Below are positions 16,175 through 25,230 of a DNA stretch of 64,000 nucleotides, piece by piece (position 1 is the stretch's first letter; each line of letters opens with the position of its first letter). Both the position numbers and the translations under genes were made by a program. The notes beneath the pieces are model-generated. The model was given only the letters and a program-made list of their open reading frames with translations. It did no database searches and had not been told where the DNA came from. Source of the stretch: CAIQPS01 sp963783835 (GTDB taxonomy: Bacteria; Actinomycetota; Thermoleophilia; RBG-16-64-13); assembly GCA_963783835.1 (NCBI GenBank), contig CAWAOX010000013.1:1-64000 (forward strand). Direction: 5' to 3'.

Positions 16175-17782
16175 TCAGCACTCGGCGGCAACGACGGGTA
16201 AGAGCAGATGCGAGTCGAACGGCCCACCTGTGTGGACAAAGCATCGGCCCGAGTTGGGACGCTCCCCATAGGCGTGAGGTGTGAATAGCTTCTCTCCGCC
16301 TCGATACTGTCCAGATATCTCCACCCTGAGGGTCTCGCCCGCCCGGAATAAGGTACCTGAAGGCAGCACGGATACGCTGCACGCCACGACGTCACCTGGC
16401 TTCACCTTCTCACCTGAACCAACGACCCGCGCTGGATACGGTTCCCAGGGAGTGGATTTCGCTAGATCGAGCTCGCGGTGAGAAAGCCGCAACCAGCCCA
16501 AGGCAACGGGATACCTACCGGGAGTAAGCGCCGAGTCAAACTGCACCTCCTCGCCGCGGGTATCGAGTTTTCTTAGCGTCACGAAGATGTCGGTATCGTC
16601 GGCGTCCTGGAGGCTGACCCACAGTTTCAGGCTCGCGTAGCCCGTGACTTCGGTGTCTATTCGGAACAGATGGTCAAAGACCAGCTTGTCATCCTGGGCC
16701 GAATAGCTGGCCTCCCTCGCGTTTTCGCTCCTCCGGTCGCTTAGACCCAGGCTGGCGGCATCGAGAAACATCTCGACATACTTGGTCCGTGTGAGCGGGA
16801 ACTCAGACTCATACCGGACCGTGTACTTGTCGATAGTCTCCCGCACTTCCATCCGGACCGGCGGCGTGTCCAGCATCCGACTGTCAGTGCCCTTGAGGAA
16901 ACAATCAAAGAACAGCTTGCGCGCCACTCGAGCTTCGGTCGCATAGAACTCCGCCCACTCTTGCCTGCCATGGACGTAGAGGAACTTGTGGACAGAACCG
17001 ATCTTGCGAAATGCTCGGAAAGACCCCCTCGTATGCACACCATGTCCGGACCAGGTAGCACAGATCAGTGCCGGTGCATGGATGTCGGCCAGGAAATCAT
17101 CCTCGTGCCTCTCGACACGGACCGGCGGATTTTCGCACTCGGGAGACGGCCATGCCGGCTCGTGGGTGGGGGTAATGCTGTCGATCATACCGGCCGGATT
17201 CGTGAACCGCGTCTCCCGTATACCCCCGGGGAACATCACGTCCCGGTAGAAGTCGGTCATGCCCTCCCACGGAACGATGGCTTTGAGGTGCGGCGGGTTC
17301 AGGCCGGCCACTCGCCATTGTGAGAACGCAAGGATAGAGACACCGCTCAAACCTACGTTTCCGTTGCTCCAGGGTTGGACGCCTGCCCACTCGATGGCGT
17401 CGCACATGTCGCGAGCCCACACTCCTTGCGAGAGGATAGCCTGCTCACCGACCGATCCGTCAACCTCGGCAGCCTGCGTGCACCCCGGCGACCTGGCAAA
17501 TCCTCGAGCATCGACAAGGATCAGCGCGTACCCGTTGGGGACCCAAAACGAGGGATCCTCGGCTTCGAAAGTGATCGAACCTGTGACAGTTGGACTGTGC
17601 GGTTCGTATTGGATACCCCAGCCGGGATACTTCTCCGACCAGAACATGTCCTTACCGAACGGGGTGAAGGCCATGATGACCGGATACTGCCCAGGCGCCA
17701 TGGGGCGATAGACGTTGGCGCTAAGCATGAGGCCATCACGCATCGGGATGGGGACGTCCGCTTCGATCACTGTCTTGTGCAT
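16175..17782 (-). CDS. CocE/NonD-family hydrolase 2, 535 aa
   Basis: Paralogue of the preceding hydrolase with the same order: MRDGLMLSANVYRP at the start, LSGVSILAFSQW with the predicted nucleophile Ser, and a C-terminal beta domain with SLKLWVSLQDADDTDIF and VEISGQYRGGEK. ATG 17782 is preceded by a strong GGAGGGAGGA. Amino-acid differences are scattered outside the identical 272-bp block. A tandem pair may deal with two related acyl substrates or raise gene dose. It lies 63 bases after the SDR gene and probably belongs to the same long minus-strand transcript. Confidence 0.9.
   Translation of the reverse strand: MHKTVIEADVPIPMRDGLMLSANVYRPMAPGQYPVIMAFTPFGKDMFWSEKYPGWGIQYEPHSPTVTGSITFEAEDPSFWVPNGYALILVDARGFARSPGCTQAAEVDGSVGEQAILSQGVWARDMCDAIEWAGVQPWSNGNVGLSGVSILAFSQWRVAGLNPPHLKAIVPWEGMTDFYRDVMFPGGIRETRFTNPAGMIDSITPTHEPAWPSPECENPPVRVERHEDDFLADIHAPALICATWSGHGVHTRGSFRAFRKIGSVHKFLYVHGRQEWAEFYATEARVARKLFFDCFLKGTDSRMLDTPPVRMEVRETIDKYTVRYESEFPLTRTKYVEMFLDAASLGLSDRRSENAREASYSAQDDKLVFDHLFRIDTEVTGYASLKLWVSLQDADDTDIFVTLRKLDTRGEEVQFDSALTPGRYPVALGWLRLSHRELDLAKSTPWEPYPARVVGSGEKVKPGDVVACSVSVLPSGTLFRAGETLRVEISGQYRGGEKLFTPHAYGERPNSGRCFVHTGGPFDSHLLLPVVAAEC
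17483..17754 (-). repeat. 272-bp perfect direct repeat, copy 2
   Basis: The partner of 15754-16025, separated from it by about 1.46 kb. Confidence 0.95.
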
Positions 17783-17845
17783 TGAGTCCTCCCTCCGTTC
17801 ATCCCCCGCAGATCGTGCAGACCGCCTCACTGCGTACAGCGGACC

Positions 17846-18604
17846 TCAGTCAAAGCAGTCTCCCCCATCCACGTTGAGCGTCTGGCCCGTCAGGAAATCA
17901 CTGTCGTCAGAAGCAAGGAAGACACAGGCCCCGACCAAATCCTCGGGCGCCTCTTCGCGTTTGAAGCAGCGGCGCTTGGCGAACATCTCGAGGTACTCGG
18001 GAGGGTAGGTCTTACCTACGCCCTCGCTCGTCGTGAGGCCGGGGCTCAGAGTGTTGACGCAGATGTTGAAATCCCCGACTTCGCGAGCCAGTTGCCGCGT
18101 GAAACCTATCGTGGCCCCCTTGGAGGTCACGTAGTGCAGGAAGTCCTTCGAACCTCCGAAGAAGGTGCTGGACCCGACATTGATGATCTTCCCTTTGCCC
18201 TGCGCTTTCATCGCCGGGAAGCACGCTTTGACGCACAGCCAAGGTCCTCTGACGTTTACGGCCATCATCCGGTCCCATTCCTCCACGGTCAGGTCCATGA
18301 ACGTCTTGCGTGGGAAGGCGGAGATGAACATGGCGGCGTTGTTCACGAGGATGTCGATCCGGCCCCATTCACCGAGTGTGGCCTCGGCCATCGCTCGGCA
18401 CTGTTCCTCGTCGGAAACGTCCACGGCGAATGCCATGGCTTCGTGTCCCTCGGACCGGATCTCGGCTGCGGTCGCTTCCGCTCGCGGGGCAGTGAAGCTG
18501 GCCACGACCACCTTGGCGCCTTCGGCCGCAAGACCCTTCGCGAACGCCTTGCCGATGCCTTGGCTGCTACCGGTAACGATCGCCACTTTGTCTTTCAGTC
18601 TCAC
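17846..18604 (-). CDS. Short-chain dehydrogenase/reductase, 252 aa
   Basis: A classical SDR with cofactor motif TGSSQGIG (residues ~11-18), NNAA (about 88-91), the catalytic Ser in VGSST (about 143-147), Y-x-x-x-K as YVTSK, and the C-terminal FLTGQTLNVDGG. It oxidises or reduces an alcohol/carbonyl using NAD(P). The start is GTG, overlapping the TGA of the AOR gene by four bases (GTGA), with GGAGGA upstream. Coupling with an aldehyde oxidoreductase suggests the two act on successive alcohol and aldehyde steps (inference). Confidence 0.93.
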   Translation of the reverse strand: MRLKDKVAIVTGSSQGIGKAFAKGLAAEGAKVVVASFTAPRAEATAAEIRSEGHEAMAFAVDVSDEEQCRAMAEATLGEWGRIDILVNNAAMFISAFPRKTFMDLTVEEWDRMMAVNVRGPWLCVKACFPAMKAQGKGKIINVGSSTFFGGSKDFLHYVTSKGATIGFTRQLAREVGDFNICVNTLSPGLTTSEGVGKTYPPEYLEMFAKRRCFKREEAPEDLVGACVFLASDDSDFLTGQTLNVDGGDCFD

Positions 18605-20343
18605 GTGAGTCCTCCACTTCTGGCGTCCGCCGCCTCCAACTCGTCGAATAGATGCGCCATCTCCTCCTCGGGGACGTCAAACTTGAGCCCATAGGGCGGC
18701 AATGCCTCGTTCCTCATGAAACCGGGGATTCGGTCATCAGCCGGAGAAAAGCCGGCAGCGGCATTGAAAGCTCGCTCCATCCGCAGGACTTCTTTGCCCA
18801 AGTCGGGCACAAGGCTTGGACCGTGGTCGGTTCCATCGACTGCGTTCACGAGGTCGGAGATGACATCCGGCTTGTCCACCAGGGCCGACATCACGAAAGC
18901 ACAGAGGCCGAGTGAATCCAGCGCCGCCCTCACTACCTGGCTTTTCCGGGAGGTCTCGACTTGCCCTTGGGGCGCGTGGTGATCGACCTTGGCGTAGAAA
19001 GTGAAGCCCGCGGTATGGTCCGCACCCATTGTGGAGGTGGCATAGGTGACCCCCAGGCTCTTGACCGCACGCGGGTCATAGGCGGACATACCCTGGCCCT
19101 TGCAGGCGGGAACACGCTCAACGCCGAAGACCCTTCCGACGACGGTCGCACCCTGGCCGATCACCCTGCCCACCGTAGACCCCTTGGCGACCTCCTCCAG
19201 AAGTCCGACCACCCCGCCGAAGTCGCCGAACCCAAGAAGGCCGGCCTCCATCGCCACGCCCAGGGCGACCCCCGTTTCCATGGTGTCGAGGCCGTAGTCG
19301 TTGCAGAGGTAGTTGAGGCGCGCCGCTTCATCGACCGAAAGAAGCCCGATATTGGTCCCAAGCAAGACCAGGCTCTCGTACTCGAGCGGCGACACGATGG
19401 CTTTGCCGGCCTGATCCGGGAAGACGTTCGAGCAACGAATGGTGCAGCCGGGCATACAGGAGTGGGTCGTCCTGCCTTCGCCGCCTCTCTCAATGATGGT
19501 CTGCCGGATGCCCTCGCCGGTGAGTTCGGGCAACTCCTCGTCCAGTTCTCCCTGGCTGAAGTTCCTGATTGGAAGACCCCCGAGGGCCCGGATGGATTCG
19601 AGCGACATGACCGTGCCGATCTCTGCGAAGGCATGGCCGGTCACCGGATGCTCGCGGAGCGCGGCGACGTAGCGCTTTCTCGCCTCCCGGAGTGCGGCCG
19701 GGTCGGCAATGGGAACGTCTACGCCCTCGTCGAGGAGGACGATGGCCTTGAGGGCTTTGGCCCCCATCACTGCCCCCAAGCCACCCCGAGCGGCATAACG
19801 AGAAGGAGAACCTTCGTTGTCGTTGACGGCTACACCAGCCAGGGCGAGACGTTGCTCACCCGCCGGCCCGATGCAGATGACCGCTATCTTGCGGCCATAC
19901 CTCGTGAACAGCTCTTCGACCAGAGCGTAGGTGCCGAGCCCGCGCAAGTCATCGGCCGCGACCAGGCGTGCGCTATCGAGCCCGACCACCAGCGAGAACA
20001 GGCCGTCATGAGCGGGCTTCCCTTCGACCACTATGGCCCGCAATCCCAATCGCGCCATGGCGTCTCCGGCGATGCCGCCGGCGTTCGCTTCCTTGATGCC
20101 GCCGGTGAGAGGACTCTTTCCGCCCACCGACAGCCGTCCGGCGGAGGATGTCCGCGTCCCGGCCAGCGGCCCGTTAGCGAAGATCACCTTGTTCTCCGAT
20201 CCCAGCGGATGACAGGTGGGCGCCACCTCGTTTGTGAGCATCTTGGCGATGAGACCGCGGCCTCCCCAGTCGGCGTACTCATCCCTCAGCGGCTCTCTGC
20301 CGGCGGACATCGCGTCCATCCGCACGCGTAGCAACATGCTCAT
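18601..20343 (-). CDS. Aldehyde:ferredoxin oxidoreductase (tungstopterin), 580 aa
   Basis: AOR-family enzyme that interconverts aldehydes and carboxylates with ferredoxin. The N-terminal domain (WGGRGLIAKML, NKVIFANGPLAGT, GRLSVGGKSPLTGGIKEANAGG) binds the pterin and metal. The 4Fe-4S ligands lie in HSCMPGCTIRC near residue 290 and a later LGLCAF near residue 490. GLDTMETGVALGVAMEAG is also family-typical. ATG 20343 overlaps the TGA of the zinc-ribbon gene (ATGA). Its length is slightly below the ~600-residue norm, mainly because it starts within the family N-terminus. In this operon it may reduce an aromatic or acyl acid or clear an aldehyde. Confidence 0.93.
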   Translation of the reverse strand: MSMLLRVRMDAMSAGREPLRDEYADWGGRGLIAKMLTNEVAPTCHPLGSENKVIFANGPLAGTRTSSAGRLSVGGKSPLTGGIKEANAGGIAGDAMARLGLRAIVVEGKPAHDGLFSLVVGLDSARLVAADDLRGLGTYALVEELFTRYGRKIAVICIGPAGEQRLALAGVAVNDNEGSPSRYAARGGLGAVMGAKALKAIVLLDEGVDVPIADPAALREARKRYVAALREHPVTGHAFAEIGTVMSLESIRALGGLPIRNFSQGELDEELPELTGEGIRQTIIERGGEGRTTHSCMPGCTIRCSNVFPDQAGKAIVSPLEYESLVLLGTNIGLLSVDEAARLNYLCNDYGLDTMETGVALGVAMEAGLLGFGDFGGVVGLLEEVAKGSTVGRVIGQGATVVGRVFGVERVPACKGQGMSAYDPRAVKSLGVTYATSTMGADHTAGFTFYAKVDHHAPQGQVETSRKSQVVRAALDSLGLCAFVMSALVDKPDVISDLVNAVDGTDHGPSLVPDLGKEVLRMERAFNAAAGFSPADDRIPGFMRNEALPPYGLKFDVPEEEMAHLFDELEAADARSGGLT

Positions 20344-20501
20344 GCGCGGGCGACGCGGTCGTCGATCTCGGGACTCTCTGCCACGCAGAAAGAGGCCTGG
20401 CAGAACGGGCAGATCAGAGCCACGTCAGAGTGGCGGAGTTCGTAGTCCACGTAGAACCTACGCAGACAGTGGGGGCAGGTCACCCAGAAGATCGATTCCA
20501 T
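20340..20501 (-). CDS. Small zinc-ribbon protein, 53 aa
   Basis: It begins MESIFWVTCPHCLRRFYVDY and ends with CPFCQASFC, two CxxC pairs that would bind one zinc or iron. ATG 20501 is chosen because GGAGGTGAG precedes it; a 69-residue longer reading would overlap the UbiD stop region. It sits exactly between the UbiD gene (7 bases away) and the AOR gene (four-base overlap). That recalls the small D subunits of hydroxyarylic acid decarboxylases, although the sequence is not clearly BsdD. It could be a small AOR or UbiD accessory subunit. Confidence 0.7.
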   Translation of the reverse strand: MESIFWVTCPHCLRRFYVDYELRHSDVALICPFCQASFCVAESPEIDDRVARA

Positions 20502-20508
20502 CTCGCGC

Positions 20509-21912
20509 TCACCTCCGCTCCAATTGAGCCGTATCGAGCCACTCCTCAAGCTTCATGCGATCCATCGCCTCCCGCGGCACTCTGATCTTCTCGGGGAAGG
20601 CCATGTCGAGCGGCCTGGTGGCATCGACGATGACCTTGGTGCTCCCCATGGCGGAGAAGAAGAAGCTCTGAGCGTTGTAGATCACACTCACATCCCGCCT
20701 GGTATTAGTCTGGGTCAGTACCGCCCAGATCACATCGGGCTCGTTGAAGGGGTCGATCTCTTCGTCGACGATGACCACCGCCTCCATCAGCTTGGTCTGG
20801 GCGAGAGCCTCCATCCCCAGCATCTTGGCCTTGCCCTCCTCGCGCTTTTCCATGGAGATATAACAGGAGAAGCGGGAGCAGCCCGAGTAGGGAAGATGCA
20901 CCGCTCGGATACCACCGAAACGTTGGTTGAGGACGTTGTAGAGACTGCCTTCTTTGGGGATGCCCCCCAAGTTCCAGTGGCCCTGGTGTCCGGCGAAGAT
21001 GTCCTGCAAAATAGCGTCCTCGCGATGCGTAAGAGCAGTGAGTTCCGCTACCGGGCGCAGACACTGAGCCTGATAGTGCCGAGTGACCTCCCCGAACGGA
21101 TTGACGATTGCTCGCTCTCCCGGGACGATCTCGCCCTCGATCACGATCTCGGCGTCGGCTGGGACCATGAAATCCTCGCCCCACGTCTCCGACGCAACCA
21201 AGCGCAGGGGTTCACCGAGGAATCCCCCCACCGCGTCGTAGTCGTTTACGCCGAACGGGGAGAGGCTCAGGCTCCCCAGATAGAACGCGGGGTGATGGCC
21301 CAGAACGATCACCATGGGCGCCCGTTGCCCCCGCTCTTCGTACTTGGCAAGGATTCGCTCGAGGTGAGGCGAGTGGATCGCGAGTCCCACCCGGCGCGGT
21401 CCCTGCGGGAAGGCTTTGATGAACGTGATGTCGTAGAAGCCGTCGTCGGGATCTCGCATCACCACCGTCATGGTGAGCACCGGCGAGAGGTCCATCTCGT
21501 GGTGGCGCACGATCGGCAGCAGTCCGATATCGACCGCTTGTCCAAGGACGACTCGATCCTTCACGGGGGCTTCGTCCGGGGTGACCGCTGCCGCGGTCAG
21601 GCTCATCCGCTCGCGACGGGCGAACTCAATGCTGAGCGGCATTTTTGCCTGCTCGCGGGGGAAATCGAGGGCCGTGGCACACCGCTCGCGGGTCCCGAAG
21701 ACGTTGCTGACCAGAGTGAACTCGCTGGGATCGCCGTGCATGTTCGCTGGCGCCAGGAAGTGAACGACCGGGCATAGCTTCCGCCGGTCCAGATGCTCCA
21801 GCAGGGCCGTCACCTCGAACTCCGCGGGACGTACCGGTCGAGAAACCTCGACCATGTCATCGGGGTATTCCCGCGTGAGCTGGGCTAGGAAATGTCTTAG
21901 GTCTTTTGCCAT
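20509..21912 (-). CDS. UbiD-family decarboxylase 1, 467 aa
   Basis: A prenylated-FMN-dependent (de)carboxylase of the UbiD superfamily. It has the expected segments LTMTVVMRDPDDGFYDITFIKAF, VIVLGHHPAFYLGS, IVIEGEIVPGERAIVNPFGEVTRHY with conserved Glu, and a C-terminal VVIVDEEIDPFNEPDVIWA. Members act reversibly on aromatic, heteroaromatic and unsaturated acids. ATG 21912 is used because the family N-terminus (KDLRHFLAQLTREYP) begins there. No UbiX (prFMN synthase) is found in the window. It lies 19 bases after the UroD-like gene and is followed by the zinc-ribbon gene. Confidence 0.92.
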   Translation of the reverse strand: MAKDLRHFLAQLTREYPDDMVEVSRPVRPAEFEVTALLEHLDRRKLCPVVHFLAPANMHGDPSEFTLVSNVFGTRERCATALDFPREQAKMPLSIEFARRERMSLTAAAVTPDEAPVKDRVVLGQAVDIGLLPIVRHHEMDLSPVLTMTVVMRDPDDGFYDITFIKAFPQGPRRVGLAIHSPHLERILAKYEERGQRAPMVIVLGHHPAFYLGSLSLSPFGVNDYDAVGGFLGEPLRLVASETWGEDFMVPADAEIVIEGEIVPGERAIVNPFGEVTRHYQAQCLRPVAELTALTHREDAILQDIFAGHQGHWNLGGIPKEGSLYNVLNQRFGGIRAVHLPYSGCSRFSCYISMEKREEGKAKMLGMEALAQTKLMEAVVIVDEEIDPFNEPDVIWAVLTQTNTRRDVSVIYNAQSFFFSAMGSTKVIVDATRPLDMAFPEKIRVPREAMDRMKLEEWLDTAQLERR

Positions 21913-21931
21913 GTGACCGATCTCCGATCTC

Positions 21932-23089
21932 TCAGGGCTGGTCGGCGCCCGGCACGGCGACCGAGCCGAAATCGTGACTGGCTGCGATGAACGCCTCCAT
22001 GTTCGCCGGCGGGGTGTTGCCCGGCGCATCGCAGCCCGGGCAGAGGATGAGACCGTTCGGCCCCACGTCGCGCACCAGATCGCGAACGTAGCCGTAGACG
22101 TCGTCTGGGGTACCGGTGACAAACAACGAAGAGGGCACGTCACCCATTATCGCCACGTGGTCGTCGAGGATCTCCTTGACCTTCCTGACGTCGGTCTTGC
22201 CATCGACGTTGAGCAGGCATTTCTTGGCGGGAAACTCCTTCAACCTGGGCAGGCACCTTGTCCAGTCGCCGTCCCAGTGAAGCACCGAGATGAGATCGGC
22301 GTCCGCCATAGCGTTGACCATCTCCAGAAAGTACGGGAACACGAACCTCTCCCAATGCTGAGGCGAGATCAGGGCGCTGGAACTGCGGAAGCCGCCTACC
22401 CAGCCACCCATAGTCCCGTTGGCCTTCGTGATCTGCACCGCCTCGGCGACCAACTGGGGCATGATCGCGTCCATCGCGGCCTGCACCTTGTCGGGCCGGT
22501 GATAGAGGTCCATATAGAACTGGTGCATCGAGCGGCCCCCGCAGAACAGCTCGAATGGGATCATGCCTCCCAGCCCCGACACCACCACGAAACCGTGTTC
22601 CCGATACAGCTCTACCGTCTTGGGGATGTTCTCCATCATCCACCCGACCACCGACATCAACTCCTCGACGTCGGCGACCTTGGGCAGATAGCCCGCGAGG
22701 AAAGCATCCCACCCCCGCTCGATGATGAAGTCGTAGTCCTCAGGCTTCATGGTCTCGCTCTCGCGTATCTGCCAGAGGCTGTCATCAGGAAGATCCCGGC
22801 CGGGGATGGCCACGCTCGAGAGCCAGACTCCCGGGTAGGTGAGCGGAGATAGGCCGGGGACGAGGTTCACCCCATCCAGGCCCCCGAGGCGCTCCATCGC
22901 TGCCAGGATCACGTCTCGAGCCACTGCGGGGTCGGCCGAGTACTGTGCCAAGGTGAGACCCATCAACCGCGGAGCGAACGCTGTGCCCATGTAGACGACG
23001 GGTATCCGATCTACCGGCTCGAAGGCGATCGCCCTCTTGATACGCTCGAGCCGCGGGTGGTACAGGGTCTCGCCGCTCACGCCGCTCAC
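21932..23089 (-). CDS. UroD-like methyltransferase-family protein 1, 385 aa
   Basis: Uroporphyrinogen-decarboxylase fold. It begins RLERIKRAIAFEPVDRIPVVYMGT and includes FYMDLYHRPDKVQAAMD, SVLHWDGDWTRCLP and a late LILCPGCDAPG. The His of LHWDGD and the Cys of CPGCD match zinc positions of corrinoid methyltransferases such as MtbA and MtvB, where the second ligand is usually Cys rather than this Asp. Catabolic neighbours make heme synthesis unlikely; O-demethylation of a methoxylated substrate is a fair guess, but no corrinoid protein is encoded nearby. GTG 23089 is chosen because it overlaps the preceding TGA by four bases, the habit of this operon. Confidence 0.85.
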   Translation of the reverse strand: MSGVSGETLYHPRLERIKRAIAFEPVDRIPVVYMGTAFAPRLMGLTLAQYSADPAVARDVILAAMERLGGLDGVNLVPGLSPLTYPGVWLSSVAIPGRDLPDDSLWQIRESETMKPEDYDFIIERGWDAFLAGYLPKVADVEELMSVVGWMMENIPKTVELYREHGFVVVSGLGGMIPFELFCGGRSMHQFYMDLYHRPDKVQAAMDAIMPQLVAEAVQITKANGTMGGWVGGFRSSSALISPQHWERFVFPYFLEMVNAMADADLISVLHWDGDWTRCLPRLKEFPAKKCLLNVDGKTDVRKVKEILDDHVAIMGDVPSSLFVTGTPDDVYGYVRDLVRDVGPNGLILCPGCDAPGNTPPANMEAFIAASHDFGSVAVPGADQP

Positions 23090-23721
23090 ACCCCCGACCT
23101 CGACGGAACGACCGACGACGCCCGAGGCGGCATCCAATCCCCTTTCTGGTCTGCAAAGAGCGCGGGGAGGAAAGCCGGGAAACGGGTGAATTCGTCATCC
23201 ATATGAAGGAAGGCAGCTTCGAAGACGGGCCGATTGTATACAGACTTCCTCAGATGCCAATTGAAGAGCGGACCGACCGCCCTTGCCTCACTGCCGAAGA
23301 ACGCCGTCGTACGCACCCGGGTGCCGCCGGTCGTGCTTTCCATGCGGTGAGATATACCGCCCGGCTGACGACGGTCCAGATGCTTCTCGGCGAACTCATC
23401 GAGGCCGGCTTTTATCACGAGCAACTTCACATCGAGCCTGCGGCCGTCGGCGAAGATCTCGTCTATCCAGTAAACGTCCCCAACGTGGTCCGCCCCACCC
23501 TGGCTCACGACCCGGAAGTCTAGGTGAGCCGGATGCCACATCTGGTACCTCTCCTTGGTCCGATGCGTGAAATACCACAGCATCATCTCCGGCGTGACGC
23601 CCTCCAGCTCGTGCACGCAGGTGAGCGCCAGTCTTCCCCTGTCGATCCGGCGCACCTCGCGACCGGGACCGTAGACCCCCTCGGCCATCTTTCCACTGCC
23701 TGGATCTTCGTGGCTCGACAT
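23086..23721 (-). CDS. Diacetylphloroglucinol-hydrolase-like (PhlG-type) protein, 211 aa
   Basis: The segment VTPEMMLWYFTHRTKERYQMWHPAHLDF is the hallmark of the DAPG hydrolase (PhlG) family, a Bet v1/SRPBCC-like fold that cleaves a C-C bond between an aromatic ring and an acyl group with a zinc ion. The His and Glu residues in that stretch and the later GGISHRMESTTGGTRVRT fit the ligand region. ATG 23721 follows AGGGGGTG. It is 41 bases from livF and overlaps the UroD-like gene by four bases. Removal of an acyl side chain from an acyl-phenolic compound is the natural guess. Confidence 0.75.
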   Translation of the reverse strand: MSSHEDPGSGKMAEGVYGPGREVRRIDRGRLALTCVHELEGVTPEMMLWYFTHRTKERYQMWHPAHLDFRVVSQGGADHVGDVYWIDEIFADGRRLDVKLLVIKAGLDEFAEKHLDRRQPGGISHRMESTTGGTRVRTTAFFGSEARAVGPLFNWHLRKSVYNRPVFEAAFLHMDDEFTRFPAFLPALFADQKGDWMPPRASSVVPSRSGV

Positions 23722-23762
23722 ATTCACCCCCTGTCAGGAAGCTTCCTGGGACATACGTCCCG

Positions 23763-24479
23763 TCAGGCTCCCAGGTAAGACTCCTTGACTCTCTGGTCCT
23801 TTGCGAGTTCCTGGGCATCGCCCTCGAGAATGACGCGGCCCAATTCGAGAATGTATGCCCGCGAAGCAAGCCGAAGGGCCATACGGGCGTTCTGCTCCAC
23901 CAGCACGACGCTGGTGCCCTCGCTGTGAATGTTCTTGATTATCTGGCCTACCTCGGCCACCAGAATGGGGGAAAGACCGATGCTGGGCTCGTCCATGAGT
24001 ATCAACCGAGGGCGGGCCATGAGCGCACGAGCGACCGCCAGCATCTGCTGTTGGCCCCCGCTCAAGCTTCCGGCGGCGTCGGCGCGCTTTTCCTTCAAGA
24101 CCGGGAAGAGCGCGTACATGGACTCGATGTCCCGGGTCACCTCGGTCCTGTTTCGACGCAGATGGGCTCCGATACGAAGGTTTTCCTCGACCGTCATCGG
24201 CGCAAAGACCATCCGGCCCTCAGGAATATGAGCAATGCCCCGCTCGGCGATGCGGTGCGGCGGTACGCCGTCGATCTGTTCGTTCTGATACCTGATCGAG
24301 CCTTCGGTCGGTTTCTTGAGTCCGGATATGGTCCTCAGGAGCGTCGTCTTGCCGGCCCCGTTGGCGCCGACGATAGCCACGACGGTACCCTCGTCCACGG
24401 CGAGCGAGATCCCTCTGAGAGCTTCGGCCTTCCCGTAGCGCACGTGGAGATTCTCGACCTCAAGCAACATCGCACTCAT
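23763..24479 (-). CDS. Branched-chain-type ABC transporter ATPase (LivF-like), 238 aa
   Basis: ABC ATPase with Walker A GANGAGKTTL, the LivF-typical AHIPEGRMVFAPMTVEENL, signature LSGGQQQMLAVARAL and Walker B LILMDEPSIGLSP. It powers uptake together with LivG, LivM, LivH and the lipoprotein receptor upstream. Its start overlaps the livG stop by 20 bases (or 11 if the second ATG is used). Substrates of such HAAT systems include amino acids, amides and aromatic acids. The catabolic context here favours an aromatic acid or related compound. Confidence 0.95.
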   Translation of the reverse strand: MSAMLLEVENLHVRYGKAEALRGISLAVDEGTVVAIVGANGAGKTTLLRTISGLKKPTEGSIRYQNEQIDGVPPHRIAERGIAHIPEGRMVFAPMTVEENLRIGAHLRRNRTEVTRDIESMYALFPVLKEKRADAAGSLSGGQQQMLAVARALMARPRLILMDEPSIGLSPILVAEVGQIIKNIHSEGTSVVLVEQNARMALRLASRAYILELGRVILEGDAQELAKDQRVKESYLGA

Positions 24480-25230
24480 CCTCTGTGCCGAGGTAGGCTT
24501 CGATAACGCACGCGTTCTGTTGGATCTCCTTTGGCAGCCCTTCGGCGATCTTCTCCCCGAAGTTCAGAACCACCAGACGGTCGCACAATCCCATCACCGT
24601 CTTCATGTCGTGCTCGACCAACACTATGGTGATACCGCTTGCGCGTATCTCCTCGATCCGCCTTGCCATGGCCTGTGTCTCGATAGGGTTCATGCCCGTG
24701 ACCGGCTCGTCCAGCAGCAGGAGTCTGGGTTCTGTCGCGAGAGCGACACATATGCTGAGGGCTCGTTGGTGGCCATGAGGTAGGTTACAGGCGAGCTCGT
24801 CCCTCACCTCCCCCAGTCCCATGGACTCGAGTATCTGTGCGGCCTTGAGCCGGAGACCGGCCTCCTCCCGCCTACACTCCCGAGTGCGCACCATCCGCTT
24901 CCACCCGGCAGTGCCATAGTTCAAATGACAGCCATAGAAGACGTTGTCCAGTGCAGATAGGCTCATGAACAAGGTAGAGGCCTGGAAGATCCGGGCAATA
25001 CCCAAGCGGGCCCGCTCGTGAGCCTTGAGCGCGGTGATGTCCGCACCGGCGAGCGAAAGGGAACCGGCGCTGGCAGGGTAGGCGCCACTGATCACGTTCA
25101 GCAGCGTGCTCTTTCCGGCGCCATTGGGTCCGATCACCCCGAGGATCTCCGAGTCGTTCACGTCAAGATCCAGGTCTCGGAGCGCCACGAGACCGCCGAA
25201 GCGCTTGCTTACACCGCGGACCTGTAGCAT
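24460..25230 (-). CDS. Branched-chain-type ABC transporter ATPase (LivG-like), 256 aa
   Basis: ABC ATPase with Walker A GPNGAGKSTL, the LivG-typical IARIFQASTLF, PHGHQRALSICVALAT in place of the usual LSGGQ signature (N-L-P-H-G-H-Q), and Walker B LLLLDEPVTGMNP. The altered signature is a known flavour in LivG-type proteins, where LS(Y/H)G(H/Q)Q is common, so activity is expected. ATG 25230 shares its A with the livM TGA (TGATG). Confidence 0.93.
   Translation of the reverse strand: MLQVRGVSKRFGGLVALRDLDLDVNDSEILGVIGPNGAGKSTLLNVISGAYPASAGSLSLAGADITALKAHERARLGIARIFQASTLFMSLSALDNVFYGCHLNYGTAGWKRMVRTRECRREEAGLRLKAAQILESMGLGEVRDELACNLPHGHQRALSICVALATEPRLLLLDEPVTGMNPIETQAMARRIEEIRASGITIVLVEHDMKTVMGLCDRLVVLNFGEKIAEGLPKEIQQNACVIEAYLGTEDECDVA

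Noticed and set aside
21932..23089. hemE (uroporphyrinogen decarboxylase) for UroD-like protein 1
   Set aside because: The late Cys motif CPGCD, the HWDGD site and the catabolic operon fit methyltransferase-family members; no heme genes are near.
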